From NCBI RefSeq assembly GCF_014651815.1, contig NZ_BMXP01000003.1, forward strand, positions 1 through 64,000: a DNA stretch of 64,000 bases, given 5' to 3'. A model generated the notes under the pieces. The model saw nothing but the letters and a program-made list of their open reading frames with translations, did not search any database and was not told where the DNA came from. The stretch is from Alteromonas halophila. GTDB taxonomy: Bacteria; Pseudomonadota; Gammaproteobacteria; Enterobacterales; Alteromonadaceae. Shown here piece after piece: positions 1-7,900 of the stretch. Made by a program: the position numbers and the translations under genes. Numbering within the stretch: the stretch's first letter is position 1; the number at the start of each line of letters is the position of its first letter.

Positions 1-38
1 CAGCGTTCAATCTGAGCCATGATCAAACTCTTCAATTA
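1..38 (-). rRNA. 16S ribosomal RNA, 5' tip (partial)
   Basis: Read on the minus strand this is the first 38 bases of a bacterial 16S rRNA, including the universal 27F primer site (AGAGTTTGATCATGGCTCAG). The rest of the gene lies beyond the left edge. The mature 5' end is placed near 38 by comparison with E. coli, where the molecule begins AAATTGAAG; here it begins TAATTGAAG. Confidence 0.95.
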
Positions 39-112
39 AATATATCGAAAAACTTTTATGAATCGTCGGTTGACACTCTTAACGAGTGCCCACACAGATT
101 GTCTTGTCTAAA

Positions 113-125
113 TTTTTAAAGAACA
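113..125 (-). promoter_or_regulatory. boxA-like antitermination site in the rrn leader
   Basis: The minus strand reads TGTTCTTTAAAAA about 75 bases before the 16S start, close to the rrn boxA consensus TGCTCTTTAACA that loads Nus factors. A small stem (CACTC/GAGTG) follows between boxA and the 16S end, as in other gammaproteobacterial rrn leaders. Confidence 0.65.
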
Positions 126-225
126 TGTGCAGTTTTGAAACTGCGTCTTTTCTTGCGTTTTGCATGAAAAGCTTTTAATCTTTTCGTTGCGCTTCAGAAG
201 GTTAACTCTGAACAACGAGGCGCGC

Positions 226-253
226 ATTTTACAGCGCCTGCTTTTTCTGTCAA
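226..253 (-). promoter_or_regulatory. rrn promoter, proximal
   Basis: Minus strand: TTGACA (248-253), 16-nt spacer, TAAAAT (226-231), then a GC-rich discriminator GCGCGCC. An A/T tract immediately upstream of the -35 could act as an UP element. The GC discriminator is typical of rRNA promoters under stringent (ppGpp/DksA) control. Confidence 0.85.
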
Positions 254-342
254 CACTTTTTTTTGAAAATTTATTTCTCTAAAAAGTGTTGGTAAAAGCG
301 GCTTCGAACTTCTGATTATCAGCACGTTGAAGCGAGGCGCGC

Positions 343-370
343 ATTTTACGCGGTTCGAATTCTGAGTCAA
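343..370 (-). promoter_or_regulatory. rrn promoter, middle
   Basis: Minus strand: TTGACT (365-370), 16-nt spacer, TAAAAT (343-348). The -10 and discriminator block at 333-349 is identical over 17 bases to that of the proximal promoter (216-232), so one is probably a duplicate of the other. Confidence 0.8.
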
Positions 371-493
371 GCATTTTCGACCGTTTATTTTCGAAGATGA
401 CTTTCAAAACCCTTGCCACACATAACTTTGCAAGTTAGTGGTGACTTGCTTCGTCGGATAGTCTTTTTTGCTTTCCTGCCGAAGCGGATGCGC

Positions 494-521
494 ATTGTAG
501 AGATAAATAAGTAAAGGTCAA
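494..521 (-). promoter_or_regulatory. rrn promoter, distal
   Basis: Minus strand: TTGACC (516-521), 16-nt spacer, TACAAT (494-499), followed by GCGCATCCGC. It has the same geometry as the two downstream promoters. I saw no tRNA or ORF between 39 and 697, so the interval is rrn leader and promoters plus the upstream region of the next gene. Confidence 0.7.
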
Positions 522-697
522 CTGCCATACCTTAAAAAATTGTTTTTATTGAACCAAGTGACTACTTTTCAATCAAACAGTGTAAAAAGTGGGCGTTTCA
601 TCTGTAAAACAATAGTCTTAAGGTTAATTGCGTTATGCCTGTTAAAGAAGTAGCGTAGGGAACGTTCCACAATAAATACATTACAAAGGTGGAGAAT

Positions 698-1483
698 ATG
701 AAGTTTACATCAGGCCTGTTTATCGTTCTGGCCTCGATAATGATAAGTGGCGCTCTGTCGGCTTCACCCATAACACCGACAGATAAACAAAACGCACGAA
801 AAGGTGACGAATTACAGACGTCATTCCTGAAACGTCAGGTAGAGCGCAATATGTCGGTGGGTCGTGCAATCCGCTCCATTGCCAGTCACTATCCACAGGA
901 GGTTGTTGAGATTGTCGATACCGCGCTGGATACCTATCCGGATCAATATCGAGAAATTATCTTCGCAGCTATTTCGGCACAGCCCGCATCAACCGGTGAA
1001 ATTGTGCAACTGGCAATTGAAAAGGACGTAAGCAGTTGTCCTAATATTGTAAAGCTGGCTATTAAAGCAGAGCCAACCTATGTTGACTTTGTGGTACAGG
1101 CTGCAGCAGACAGCACACCGGAAGAGCTGGATGAAATTGTGCGCGTTGCCGTTCTGACAGAGCCTGATTCGGCGGACAGTATTGTGCAGACCCTGTCTCA
1201 GGAGCACCCCAATAAAGTTATCGATATAATGACAACGGCATTGAATGCTGTGCCATTTGTAGGTGAGTACGTCGTTGATGCGCTACTTGCCGTATTCCCC
1301 AATCAGGCTGACCAGGTCGTTGAGACTGCCATTCGTCAGTCGTCTTCACAGCGGGAACAGATCAAGCGCATTCTTTATTCAGCGCAGTATGCCGGCCTGG
1401 ACAATGCCCGCTTAAAGCAAATCGCTAACGAGGCCGGACTCAGCAATGATGAGTTTGATGCGGCTCTCGCCGGAAACCAGTAA
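698..1483 (+). CDS. Secreted protein of 15-residue helical repeats, function unknown
   Basis: A 261-residue protein with an N-terminal signal peptide (about 1-22, hydrophobic core then SALSAS-like exit). I do not recognise the family. From about residue 60 to 227 it is a run of 15-residue units with consensus x-x-x-P-x4-x-[IV]-V-x2-A-[IL]; prolines sit at 66, 81, 96, 126, 141, 156, 171, 186 and 201, exactly 15 apart, with V111 replacing one. The pattern predicts an all-helical solenoid. The ATG at 698 is preferred over an in-frame GTG at 689 because AAAGGTGGAG (686-695) forms a good ribosome binding site for it and overlaps the GTG. A GGAACGTTCC palindrome lies at 659-668. No neighbour suggests a function; export to the periplasm or outside is inferred from the signal peptide. 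Confidence 0.8.
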   Translation: MKFTSGLFIVLASIMISGALSASPITPTDKQNARKGDELQTSFLKRQVERNMSVGRAIRSIASHYPQEVVEIVDTALDTYPDQYREIIFAAISAQPASTGEIVQLAIEKDVSSCPNIVKLAIKAEPTYVDFVVQAAADSTPEELDEIVRVAVLTEPDSADSIVQTLSQEHPNKVIDIMTTALNAVPFVGEYVVDALLAVFPNQADQVVETAIRQSSSQREQIKRILYSAQYAGLDNARLKQIANEAGLSNDEFDAALAGNQ

Positions 1484-1497
1484 TCCTGCATTGGAGC

Positions 1498-1515
1498 AAG
1501 GAAGCTTCCTTTTTA
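1498..1515 (+). terminator. Possible short terminator
   Basis: AAGGAAGCTTCCTT is a self-complementary hairpin followed by a T run, 15 bases after the stop of the repeat protein and just before the convergent efflux operon ends. The stem is short, so activity is uncertain. Confidence 0.4.
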
Positions 1516-1532
1516 TTGCAGAGCGCGTCAGC

Positions 1533-2921
1533 CTACAACAGCAGGTCCGCCGCCGCATAGTGTAATGCTAGTTCCGCCATGTACACATCAATATCTGCTT
1601 TTATTTTTTTCATCTGCGCCTTGATGCGCGCCGACTCCCTTGCATTTAGCACAAACATATCACTGTCGCCGACGTTATATCGTTTTAGCTCCATGTCATA
1701 AAGCCGGTCCGCCAGTGTTGCATTCTTCTGATTGAGCGATGCGGCCTGCGTCGCCTGTTGCCAGTTCCTGTATGCCTTATTAAATGCCTGTGTCACCTTG
1801 TCCTGCATCAGTTGCTGCTTGTAAGCAAATTCATTGCGTTTTGATTTTATCGCAGAGGCTTGCGCCTTCGCACTGCGGTTACCCAAGGGGTAGGAGAAGG
1901 AAAGGCCGAGTTTTCCCTCGGTTCCATCAAGGGACGCAGGGCCACTGCCCACATCTCGCGCAACGGATGCTTTGATATCGAGTTTTGGCAATAATGCATT
2001 GTCGGCAAGGCGCTGTTTATTCTCCAGCATTCTGGCTTCCTCTCGAAGCGCGAGGACAGCAGGGTGTGCAGATAACTTGTTTTTTAGCGCCATAATGGTG
2101 GAAGTGGTTACGTCATACGGCCACTGGATATCAGACAGTGCTGCGGTAAACGTCTCCGCTGATACCATTTCTCCCTGTTGGTCGCGAACATAAAACGCCA
2201 GTTCCACTTGGCGCGCCATTAATTCGCGCTTTAGTTCAGTTAACAACAATTCCTGTTGCAACAGGTTGGCTTCAAACTCAATCAGGTCAGCCTGGGCCAG
2301 ATCGCCCTGCTTTACCCGCTCTTCGAACCCTTTCTTGCGGGACGTCGCAGTATCCAAAAGTGCAGTAACACTCTCTACCTGTAAGGCTGTTCCCAGCCAG
2401 TAAAGGTAATGGCTTATCCCTTTATATAAGGTCTCATTCAAATTACCCGCGAACTCTGCCTGCCACTGGGAGATCGCAAGGCGTGCATTACTAACTGACA
2501 CTCTGTCTTTATCAATTTCACGATCGCGAAGCAATGAGAGCGCTACGCCGACACTGGCCTCTCCGCCCGACAGCGTTTCATACTGGCCCTCATAGACGGG
2601 AAAATCGCCGTCTGAGATGCGGTATTCAGAATAGAGCCTGGCATTCATCGATTGCAGCGGTTGCACAAACTGTTGGGCGGCGTACGCCCCGTCATAGTAA
2701 CCACTCACCCGGCTGCTGGTTTGCTGCGTAATACGCGGGTCAAACACGCTTTCACTTTGTGTAAGCATCAGTTGCTTCTGCACGCCCTGTTCATGCATAG
2801 CCGCAATGTAAGGATGCGCATGTTTAATATTATTAACCAGTTCCGGTACGCTCAGGGTTACCGGCTTCGCCAGTGTTGCGCCACTTAACAGACACAATAA
2901 CATCAGCATTACGCGATTCAT
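1533..2921 (-). CDS. TolC-family outer-membrane efflux protein
   Basis: A 462-residue protein with a signal peptide (residues 1-18, ending ATLA) and the two long alpha-helical, heptad-rich halves of the outer membrane efflux protein (OEP) family. It should form the trimeric outer-membrane channel of a tripartite exporter. The start overlaps the stop of the upstream HlyD-type gene by four bases (ATGA), indicating translational coupling. It is the last gene of a three-gene operon (ABC-like protein, adaptor, TolC). The substrate is unknown. Confidence 0.85.
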   Translation of the reverse strand: MNRVMLMLLCLLSGATLAKPVTLSVPELVNNIKHAHPYIAAMHEQGVQKQLMLTQSESVFDPRITQQTSSRVSGYYDGAYAAQQFVQPLQSMNARLYSEYRISDGDFPVYEGQYETLSGGEASVGVALSLLRDREIDKDRVSVSNARLAISQWQAEFAGNLNETLYKGISHYLYWLGTALQVESVTALLDTATSRKKGFEERVKQGDLAQADLIEFEANLLQQELLLTELKRELMARQVELAFYVRDQQGEMVSAETFTAALSDIQWPYDVTTSTIMALKNKLSAHPAVLALREEARMLENKQRLADNALLPKLDIKASVARDVGSGPASLDGTEGKLGLSFSYPLGNRSAKAQASAIKSKRNEFAYKQQLMQDKVTQAFNKAYRNWQQATQAASLNQKNATLADRLYDMELKRYNVGDSDMFVLNARESARIKAQMKKIKADIDVYMAELALHYAAADLLL

Positions 2922-3955
2922 TTCGACAATGCCCCATTTTGCGCTTTGACCGGTGCAGTGGGTTTAGGTGGGAAGTTATTAAGCTGGCGCCATAACTCAT
3001 AGCCCAGACGGACCTCTTCGAGTAACACCCACGCCTGCACCCGGCTGCCCAGACGAACAGAATTTTCGTCAGGCCAGGGAATGTCACTTTCGTCACGGCT
3101 TACCCACACCTGAAAGCGGCCGGTTGCGTCGGCGACGGGCTCGACGTATACCACAACACCACCAAATGTCCCCACGGCTGTGCCCGGCCAGCCGCTAAAC
3201 TGGATCACCGGCCAGCCTTCAAACTGCAGGCGAACCTTTGACCCCGGCTGCACCAGCGGCGCATCAAGGCCACTGACACTGATGCGCACGGTGCGGGTAA
3301 CCCCGGAAGGAATAAAGCGGGCCAGAATATCGCCTTCTTTTACAAAGGTAGAACCTCCACCGGAGAGTAGAGACACAATGGTGCCGTCAGACGGTGCGAC
3401 TTTGGTCTGGGTCGCCTGACGGGATAATGTCATACTCACACTGTTGATATCTGCCTCTGACTTTGCCGCCTTTGCCTTAAGCTCCTGCATCTTTATTTCC
3501 GCCGTTTCCACTGCTTTCGGTGACACCAGCCCCTGCTCCAGCAAACTTTGCTGACGCTCCAGGTTACTTCTGGCATTAGCGACCGCCGCACTGTCGGCTT
3601 CATAACGGGCGCTGGTAGCTGCAAGCTGGGCCTGCAGTTTATCCAGCCGCTCGGCATCAATATCAATGAGCGTCACTATCGGCTCGCCCTTTTTCACCTG
3701 CATGCCTTCACGCACATGCCATTGCTTTATTTGCCCGGAGGTCAGGGCTGAAATCGCCTGGGTCCGTTCAAACGGATTTAGCGAATCTACCGTGCCTGTC
3801 CCAAAGGCGGTTTGCGTCCAGGGTGTGAACCACAACACCGCCGCAGTGGCAACAAGCAAAATGGCGATGATGCTGCACACAACACGATGCAGCTTTGGAA
3901 TACGCAGGCGATCCAACGTTGTAATGTTGCCCAGGTAACGCGATGAATTACTCAC
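2918..3955 (-). CDS. HlyD-family periplasmic adaptor
   Basis: 345 residues. One membrane anchor near residues 25-47 is followed by a lipoyl-like half motif (SGQIKQWHVREGMQVKKGEPI), a coiled-coil hairpin (about 105-185), the second lipoyl half (VAPSDGTIVSLL) and beta-barrel sequence. This is the layout of a membrane fusion protein linking an inner-membrane transporter to TolC. It overlaps the ABC-like gene by eight bases and the TolC gene by four, so the three proteins are very probably made together and act as one envelope complex. Confidence 0.85.
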   Translation of the reverse strand: MSNSSRYLGNITTLDRLRIPKLHRVVCSIIAILLVATAAVLWFTPWTQTAFGTGTVDSLNPFERTQAISALTSGQIKQWHVREGMQVKKGEPIVTLIDIDAERLDKLQAQLAATSARYEADSAAVANARSNLERQQSLLEQGLVSPKAVETAEIKMQELKAKAAKSEADINSVSMTLSRQATQTKVAPSDGTIVSLLSGGGSTFVKEGDILARFIPSGVTRTVRISVSGLDAPLVQPGSKVRLQFEGWPVIQFSGWPGTAVGTFGGVVVYVEPVADATGRFQVWVSRDESDIPWPDENSVRLGSRVQAWVLLEEVRLGYELWRQLNNFPPKPTAPVKAQNGALSK

Positions 3956-5624
3956 TGTCAGCCTCCCTGCTAGTCTGCGAATGTTGTTTCAGCACTGCCT
4001 CGTCATGCAGTGACAGCGTGCCGTCGAACACGCTTTCGTCCACGCGGTTACTGAAGTACAACACCGTAAAGGGCTGCTGCTCGATTCGTGTAAGCAAACG
4101 CAGTTTAAGCGCAGGCGGGATGGCATCAAAGTGCTGGTTAATTAACAATAGCTTGGGTTGCGACAGTATGGCCCCCGCCAGTTTCAGCAGCAATAACTCA
4201 AGCGGCTGCAAAGGTGTGCCAAGCGCTGAGAGCCGGGTATTCAGGCCATCCGGCAACTGTTCAGCGGTCGTCAACAGCTCGACGGCCTCCAGTGCCCGGC
4301 GAATATCGGCGGCTGAGGCATCAGGAGCGGACAGGCGCAGATAGTCTGCAATAGTGCACTCCATGATCAGCGAGCGATCTATCGTGGTGATTGCCTGCCT
4401 CAGCTCGTAGGTATCGTAGTCGTACAGGCTCATGTCACCCAGCAGCAGCCAGCCCTGATGTGGCTTTTCGTAACGCTTTAATATGGCGGTAAGCTGCTTT
4501 TGCACCCAGGCTTTGTCGGTGGTCACATAAAGCTTTGTGCCTGCGGCAAACTGACAGTCCAGCGTGCAGTGATCGTCCAGATGTTTGAGTACCAGCCTGT
4601 CAAAGACCAGCGAGGACGCATCGGGACGACGGGTCGACATGGCCTGTTGCTCTTCCTGCGGGATAATTAGTGCACTGCCAATTTTTTCCGCCGCACCATA
4701 CAGTTCATAGTACAACTTCAGGTACAGCGAAAACCGAGACAGTCCTAAAAATACCGCCGACATGATCAACTCTGCGGCTACCAGTTGCCCAATCGACAAC
4801 TGACCTTCAACCACCAGCCAGCCGCCGACGCCGAGCAACGCCGCACTGGCGCCTGCGTAAAGCAACAGGAACATTACCGCCTGGGAAAAAGTAAAAACAA
4901 AATGCCGTTCGTGGGCATGAACATAATCACTGATACAACGTTCGGTTTGCTTACCCGCATAGTCAAGGTGCCGTGACGACTTGAAAAACTCATGGGCCGA
5001 GGCAATATCGCCCAGCCACTTAGCGGTTTCATATTTGGCATGTGACAGCTGCACCGCAGTACGTTTCGCACCCGTGCCCCAGATTTCCCATATCAGGTAC
5101 ATCACCACCAATATAAGTACATTAAACACAAACAGTGCCGGGTGATAAAACGATACCAGGGTAAAGCCCACCAGCATTTGCAGCACCAGGGCAAAACCAT
5201 CCACCATCAGAGCCGGTACATTTTTTTGCAGGGTCATAATATCGAAGTAGCGCTGCGTAATACTGGTATTTTGTCGGCCTTCAAAAAAGCTGTGCGGCGC
5301 CATAATGGTCTTAAGGCTGAGATCAGCGGTCAGTCGCGCATACACTCTGCGCTCGTACAGCTCCATCACCCGCATACGCAGCGCACTGAACACACCAGAA
5401 ACGGCCAGCACAAAAAACAATACCACGGCCAGAATGGTGACAGCCCGAACCGACGCAATATTAGCGATGGTGTTGATCAGTGTTTGCACGGCAATAGGCA
5501 CGGCCAGTGTCATTAGCCCGACGGCCAGGCCGTAGGCTATGGCCACCCCAAAAAAGCCCCGCTCAGGTTTAAGAAGGCCAAACAACAGTTTCCGCGTTCT
5601 TGCCAGATCGATTGACTTACCCAT
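3948..5624 (-). CDS. ABC exporter-like membrane protein with a degenerate nucleotide-binding domain
   Basis: 558 residues. The N-terminal ~320 residues have the six-helix exporter fold (hydrophobic segments near 25-50, 60-80, 140-180, 255-305). The C-terminal ~220 residues align by position with an ABC ATPase but have lost its motifs. The Walker A position reads TTDKAWVQKQL with no GK[ST]. The LSGGQ signature is replaced by GTPLQPLE. Walker B reads LLLINQ, so both acids are amides (D to N, E to Q). The H-loop His is absent (YFSNR). The Q-loop region and overall spacing (YDTYELRQAI) are kept. By sequence it should not hydrolyse ATP. The frame is intact and the gene heads a tightly overlapped operon with an adaptor and TolC, so it looks maintained rather than decaying. 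Export substrate and energy source are unknown. Confidence 0.8.
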   Translation of the reverse strand: MGKSIDLARTRKLLFGLLKPERGFFGVAIAYGLAVGLMTLAVPIAVQTLINTIANIASVRAVTILAVVLFFVLAVSGVFSALRMRVMELYERRVYARLTADLSLKTIMAPHSFFEGRQNTSITQRYFDIMTLQKNVPALMVDGFALVLQMLVGFTLVSFYHPALFVFNVLILVVMYLIWEIWGTGAKRTAVQLSHAKYETAKWLGDIASAHEFFKSSRHLDYAGKQTERCISDYVHAHERHFVFTFSQAVMFLLLYAGASAALLGVGGWLVVEGQLSIGQLVAAELIMSAVFLGLSRFSLYLKLYYELYGAAEKIGSALIIPQEEQQAMSTRRPDASSLVFDRLVLKHLDDHCTLDCQFAAGTKLYVTTDKAWVQKQLTAILKRYEKPHQGWLLLGDMSLYDYDTYELRQAITTIDRSLIMECTIADYLRLSAPDASAADIRRALEAVELLTTAEQLPDGLNTRLSALGTPLQPLELLLLKLAGAILSQPKLLLINQHFDAIPPALKLRLLTRIEQQPFTVLYFSNRVDESVFDGTLSLHDEAVLKQHSQTSREADSE

Positions 5625-5726
5625 GGACTAATTTCGCTCCTGTTAGCTGCCTGGCTACTTTACGAAACCATTCATTACGGGTAAAACTGATAATATCTTC
5701 ATTAAACATCGAAAATACCTGATTAT

Positions 5727-6623
5727 ATGTCACCGGTTAATTACCACCATCTCTATTATTTTTACGTTGTTGCCCGTGAAGGCAGTATTGCCAGCGCGGC
5801 CAGTGTGATCCATGTGACAGCTCAAACTATCAGCGGGCAACTGGCGACCTTTGAAAGCAACATCGGTTATCCGTTATTTGACCGGGTAGGCAAACGACTT
5901 CACCTCAACAGCCGTGGCAAAAGGGTGTATCAGCATGCCGAAGTTATTTTTGAGAAAGGACGGGAGCTGGCAAAAGTGCTTCGGGACAACGATGATGTAC
6001 CTGCCAGTGAATTTGTTATTGGTGTGACAGATGCAATTCCTAAAGTGCTGGCCTTTGACTTTCTCGACAACGTTATACGTAGCTCGCCCGATACCCGGTT
6101 TATTTTTCGGGAAGGGTCTTTTGACAGTCTGGTGAGCGACATTGCTATCAACCGGGTAGATTTAGTGCTGGCCGATCACGGTTTGCCACCAGGTTCGAAT
6201 GTGAACGCCACCAGCCTGTTTTTAGGCGAGTCAGAGTTAAGCTTTTTTGCCGCTAAACGTACGCCACTGGATGACACGGTGCCATTTCCTGCCTGTCTGC
6301 ATAATGCACCGCTGCTTTTACCGGGCAGCAAATCAGGGATTGTGCAGGCGCTTAAAGCCTGGCTGGACAGCCATGGGATCTACCCGCATATTGTTGCCGA
6401 GTTTGATGACAGTGCTTTGCTTAAGCTCTTTGGCAGAGAAGGCTTTGGTGTGTTTTGTGCGCCTTCCAGTATTTCCGCGCATGTCGAGTCGCAATATGGG
6501 GTGGCCTGTATTGGCGAGGCCCGAGAAGTCACCGAGCGGTATTTCGCCCTGTGCGGCAGAAGTATGCAAAATACCCCGCTACTTCAGCGCATTGTCAGTC
6601 AGGCCAAAGCATTGCTCCAGTAG
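5727..6623 (+). CDS. LysR-family regulator, NhaR-like
   Basis: 298 residues with an N-terminal winged helix (NYHHLYYFYVVAREGSIASA at about 4-23, TAQTISGQLATFE at 31-43) and a C-terminal LysR substrate-binding domain. The opening motif and the pattern through the effector domain (VTDAIPK, LVLADH, FPACL, EFDDSALLKLFG) match E. coli NhaR, the activator of the Na+/H+ antiporter gene nhaA. No nhaA is in the window. The gene is divergent from the efflux operon with 102 bases between the starts, the usual place for a LysR regulator of its neighbour, so control of that operon is a reasonable inference. No strong ribosome binding site precedes this ATG. Confidence 0.8.
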   Translation: MSPVNYHHLYYFYVVAREGSIASAASVIHVTAQTISGQLATFESNIGYPLFDRVGKRLHLNSRGKRVYQHAEVIFEKGRELAKVLRDNDDVPASEFVIGVTDAIPKVLAFDFLDNVIRSSPDTRFIFREGSFDSLVSDIAINRVDLVLADHGLPPGSNVNATSLFLGESELSFFAAKRTPLDDTVPFPACLHNAPLLLPGSKSGIVQALKAWLDSHGIYPHIVAEFDDSALLKLFGREGFGVFCAPSSISAHVESQYGVACIGEAREVTERYFALCGRSMQNTPLLQRIVSQAKALLQ

Positions 6624-6659
6624 GCGTGGTGTCGTCATGCTCTGTCAGCAATACTTTCT

Positions 6660-7361
6660 CTACTCCTGGCCAGGTGTCATGAGCCGGTTAGTCCACAGGC
6701 GACCATCGCGCAGTACCATCTCGTAGTGGCCCGCCTGTACGACACGCGTGACCGTTTTAGGGGAAAACAGCGCGTAGCAATACTGCCCGTGCTTTCTGAC
6801 GGACGGGTAGCGTAACCCGGCCACGCCAGCCTGTCTGAGCGCGCCGCCAAATGATTGCGCATGGGTATAGTCATCGGGATCGAGCAAGTCGGCCGAGTGT
6901 GCGTTTCGTTCGAGGGTTTTGTAGCCCAGCGTAGTGAATTCACAGCACAGTTCCCGAAACACAAAGCGGTCATAAGCCAGACCGTCAATCTTCGACCAGT
7001 ACTGTTGCTGATGGTACTGCACTTCGGCCAGCGCGGTAACCGTGTTGTCTGCAATGTACAGTACCCCAGCATCACCGGATGAAAACCGCGAGCCATCTGG
7101 GTTTACATGCGTAAATGGGGCGACGGCATAAGAGACGCCCGTAATACCAAACGGAATATCTTGTGACGCAAGCAGGTTTAGATTTCCTACCTCATTCTGG
7201 AGCCGTGGGTTGGTCAGTGCCTGACATGCATATACAGCGTTCAGTTCTTCAGCATCTGCCACATCATCAAACAGGCCAATGGGAGGAAACTTCGAGTTGA
7301 CCAGCCGATAACCGGTTGTCTTCTGTTCCGGCAGGTCGGTAAGTTCATCTACCCTTACCAC
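6660..7361 (-). CDS. RES-domain toxin of module 1
   Basis: 233 residues. RES-domain features: an N-terminal YR (R19), a SRF segment (R92) in the place of the usual GGRWN, then LYIAD and the acidic residue E113 (ALAEVQYH). RES toxins degrade or ADP-ribosylate using NAD+. Length is larger than the compact RES form, with about 60 extra residues between the first and second conserved blocks. Its start overlaps the antitoxin stop by seven bases. The cognate Xre-type antitoxin is immediately upstream, so this is the toxin half of a type II module. Confidence 0.8.
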   Translation of the reverse strand: MVRVDELTDLPEQKTTGYRLVNSKFPPIGLFDDVADAEELNAVYACQALTNPRLQNEVGNLNLLASQDIPFGITGVSYAVAPFTHVNPDGSRFSSGDAGVLYIADNTVTALAEVQYHQQQYWSKIDGLAYDRFVFRELCCEFTTLGYKTLERNAHSADLLDPDDYTHAQSFGGALRQAGVAGLRYPSVRKHGQYCYALFSPKTVTRVVQAGHYEMVLRDGRLWTNRLMTPGQE

Positions 7362-7744
7362 TGCGCCCCTCGTAATGCGTCAACCCGCTTGAACACTTCA
7401 TAAAGGTTAGCGACGGATCCTTTCAGCATCAGTTCAAAAGGGGTCGCACCATTGAAAAAGGGATTATGATTTTTTTTATGAACAAACCCATACACGTTTT
7501 CAGGATTATCAAACACCGTGCGCAGCGCCGCATGAATGTTTAACACGTAGCTGACCCGCTCAAGTTGATCCCGGCTCAGGCTGACCAGTTCTTTCTTTTT
7601 GGCCCGGGCAATGCTCGCCGGGGAGATACCAAGAATCGTAGCCATCTGCTCTCGGGTGGCCTTCCATTTACCAAGCACATTTACGGCTACATGCAACGAT
7701 TGTGACGCTGCATCAGATTGTGCAAATTCTGCGGCGGCCAGCAT
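7355..7744 (-). CDS. Xre/MbcA/ParS-type antitoxin of module 1
   Basis: 129 residues: an N-terminal helix-turn-helix (about 25-70, with QMATILGISPASIARAKK) and the C-terminal toxin-binding domain ending in the family pattern NPFFNG-TPFELM...VDALRGAQW. It should neutralise the adjacent RES protein and repress its own promoter. Antitoxin-before-toxin order with overlap supports coupled translation. A promoter and a perfect operator-like palindrome lie 37-88 bases upstream. Confidence 0.85.
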   Translation of the reverse strand: MLAAAEFAQSDAASQSLHVAVNVLGKWKATREQMATILGISPASIARAKKKELVSLSRDQLERVSYVLNIHAALRTVFDNPENVYGFVHKKNHNPFFNGATPFELMLKGSVANLYEVFKRVDALRGAQW

Positions 7745-7780
7745 GATTGACTCCAGTTGATAAATACTGCCTAAAGAATA

Positions 7781-7832
7781 AACATAGTATCTGAAGAGTC
7801 ATTTTTCAAGAATTTGTATCTTGAGATACAAA
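7781..7832 (-). promoter_or_regulatory. Promoter and palindromic operator of TA module 1
   Basis: Minus strand: TTGAAA (7804-7809), 17-nt spacer, TATGTT (7781-7786). Just upstream of the -35 is a perfect inverted repeat, TTTGTATCT-TG-AGATACAAA (7813-7832). A further GTATCT half site lies in the spacer (7787-7792). Such paired sites are expected for autorepression by the Xre-type antitoxin. Confidence 0.65.
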
Positions 7833-7838
7833 AAGCAT

Positions 7839-7872
7839 AAAAAAGCGGGTGCAACTGGCTACCCGCTTTTTT
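7839..7872 (-). terminator. Rho-independent terminator between rfbB-side and TA module
   Basis: AAAAAAGCGGGT and ACCCGCTTTTTT form a 12-bp stem with a 10-base loop. It has T runs on both strands so it could work in either direction, but only minus-strand transcripts leave rfbB (stop at 7901) here. Confidence 0.85.
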
Positions 7873-7900
7873 TACTGGCAATATCTGAGGCGCGCTATAT

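Noticed and set aside
3948-5624. Treating the ABC-like gene as a pseudogene
   Set aside because: The frame is intact over 558 codons, it overlaps its neighbours as in a working operon, and the fold pattern is kept.
6677-7096. 139-codon minus-strand ORF inside the module 1 toxin gene
   Set aside because: It is out of frame with a well-supported RES-domain gene and its product shows no family features.
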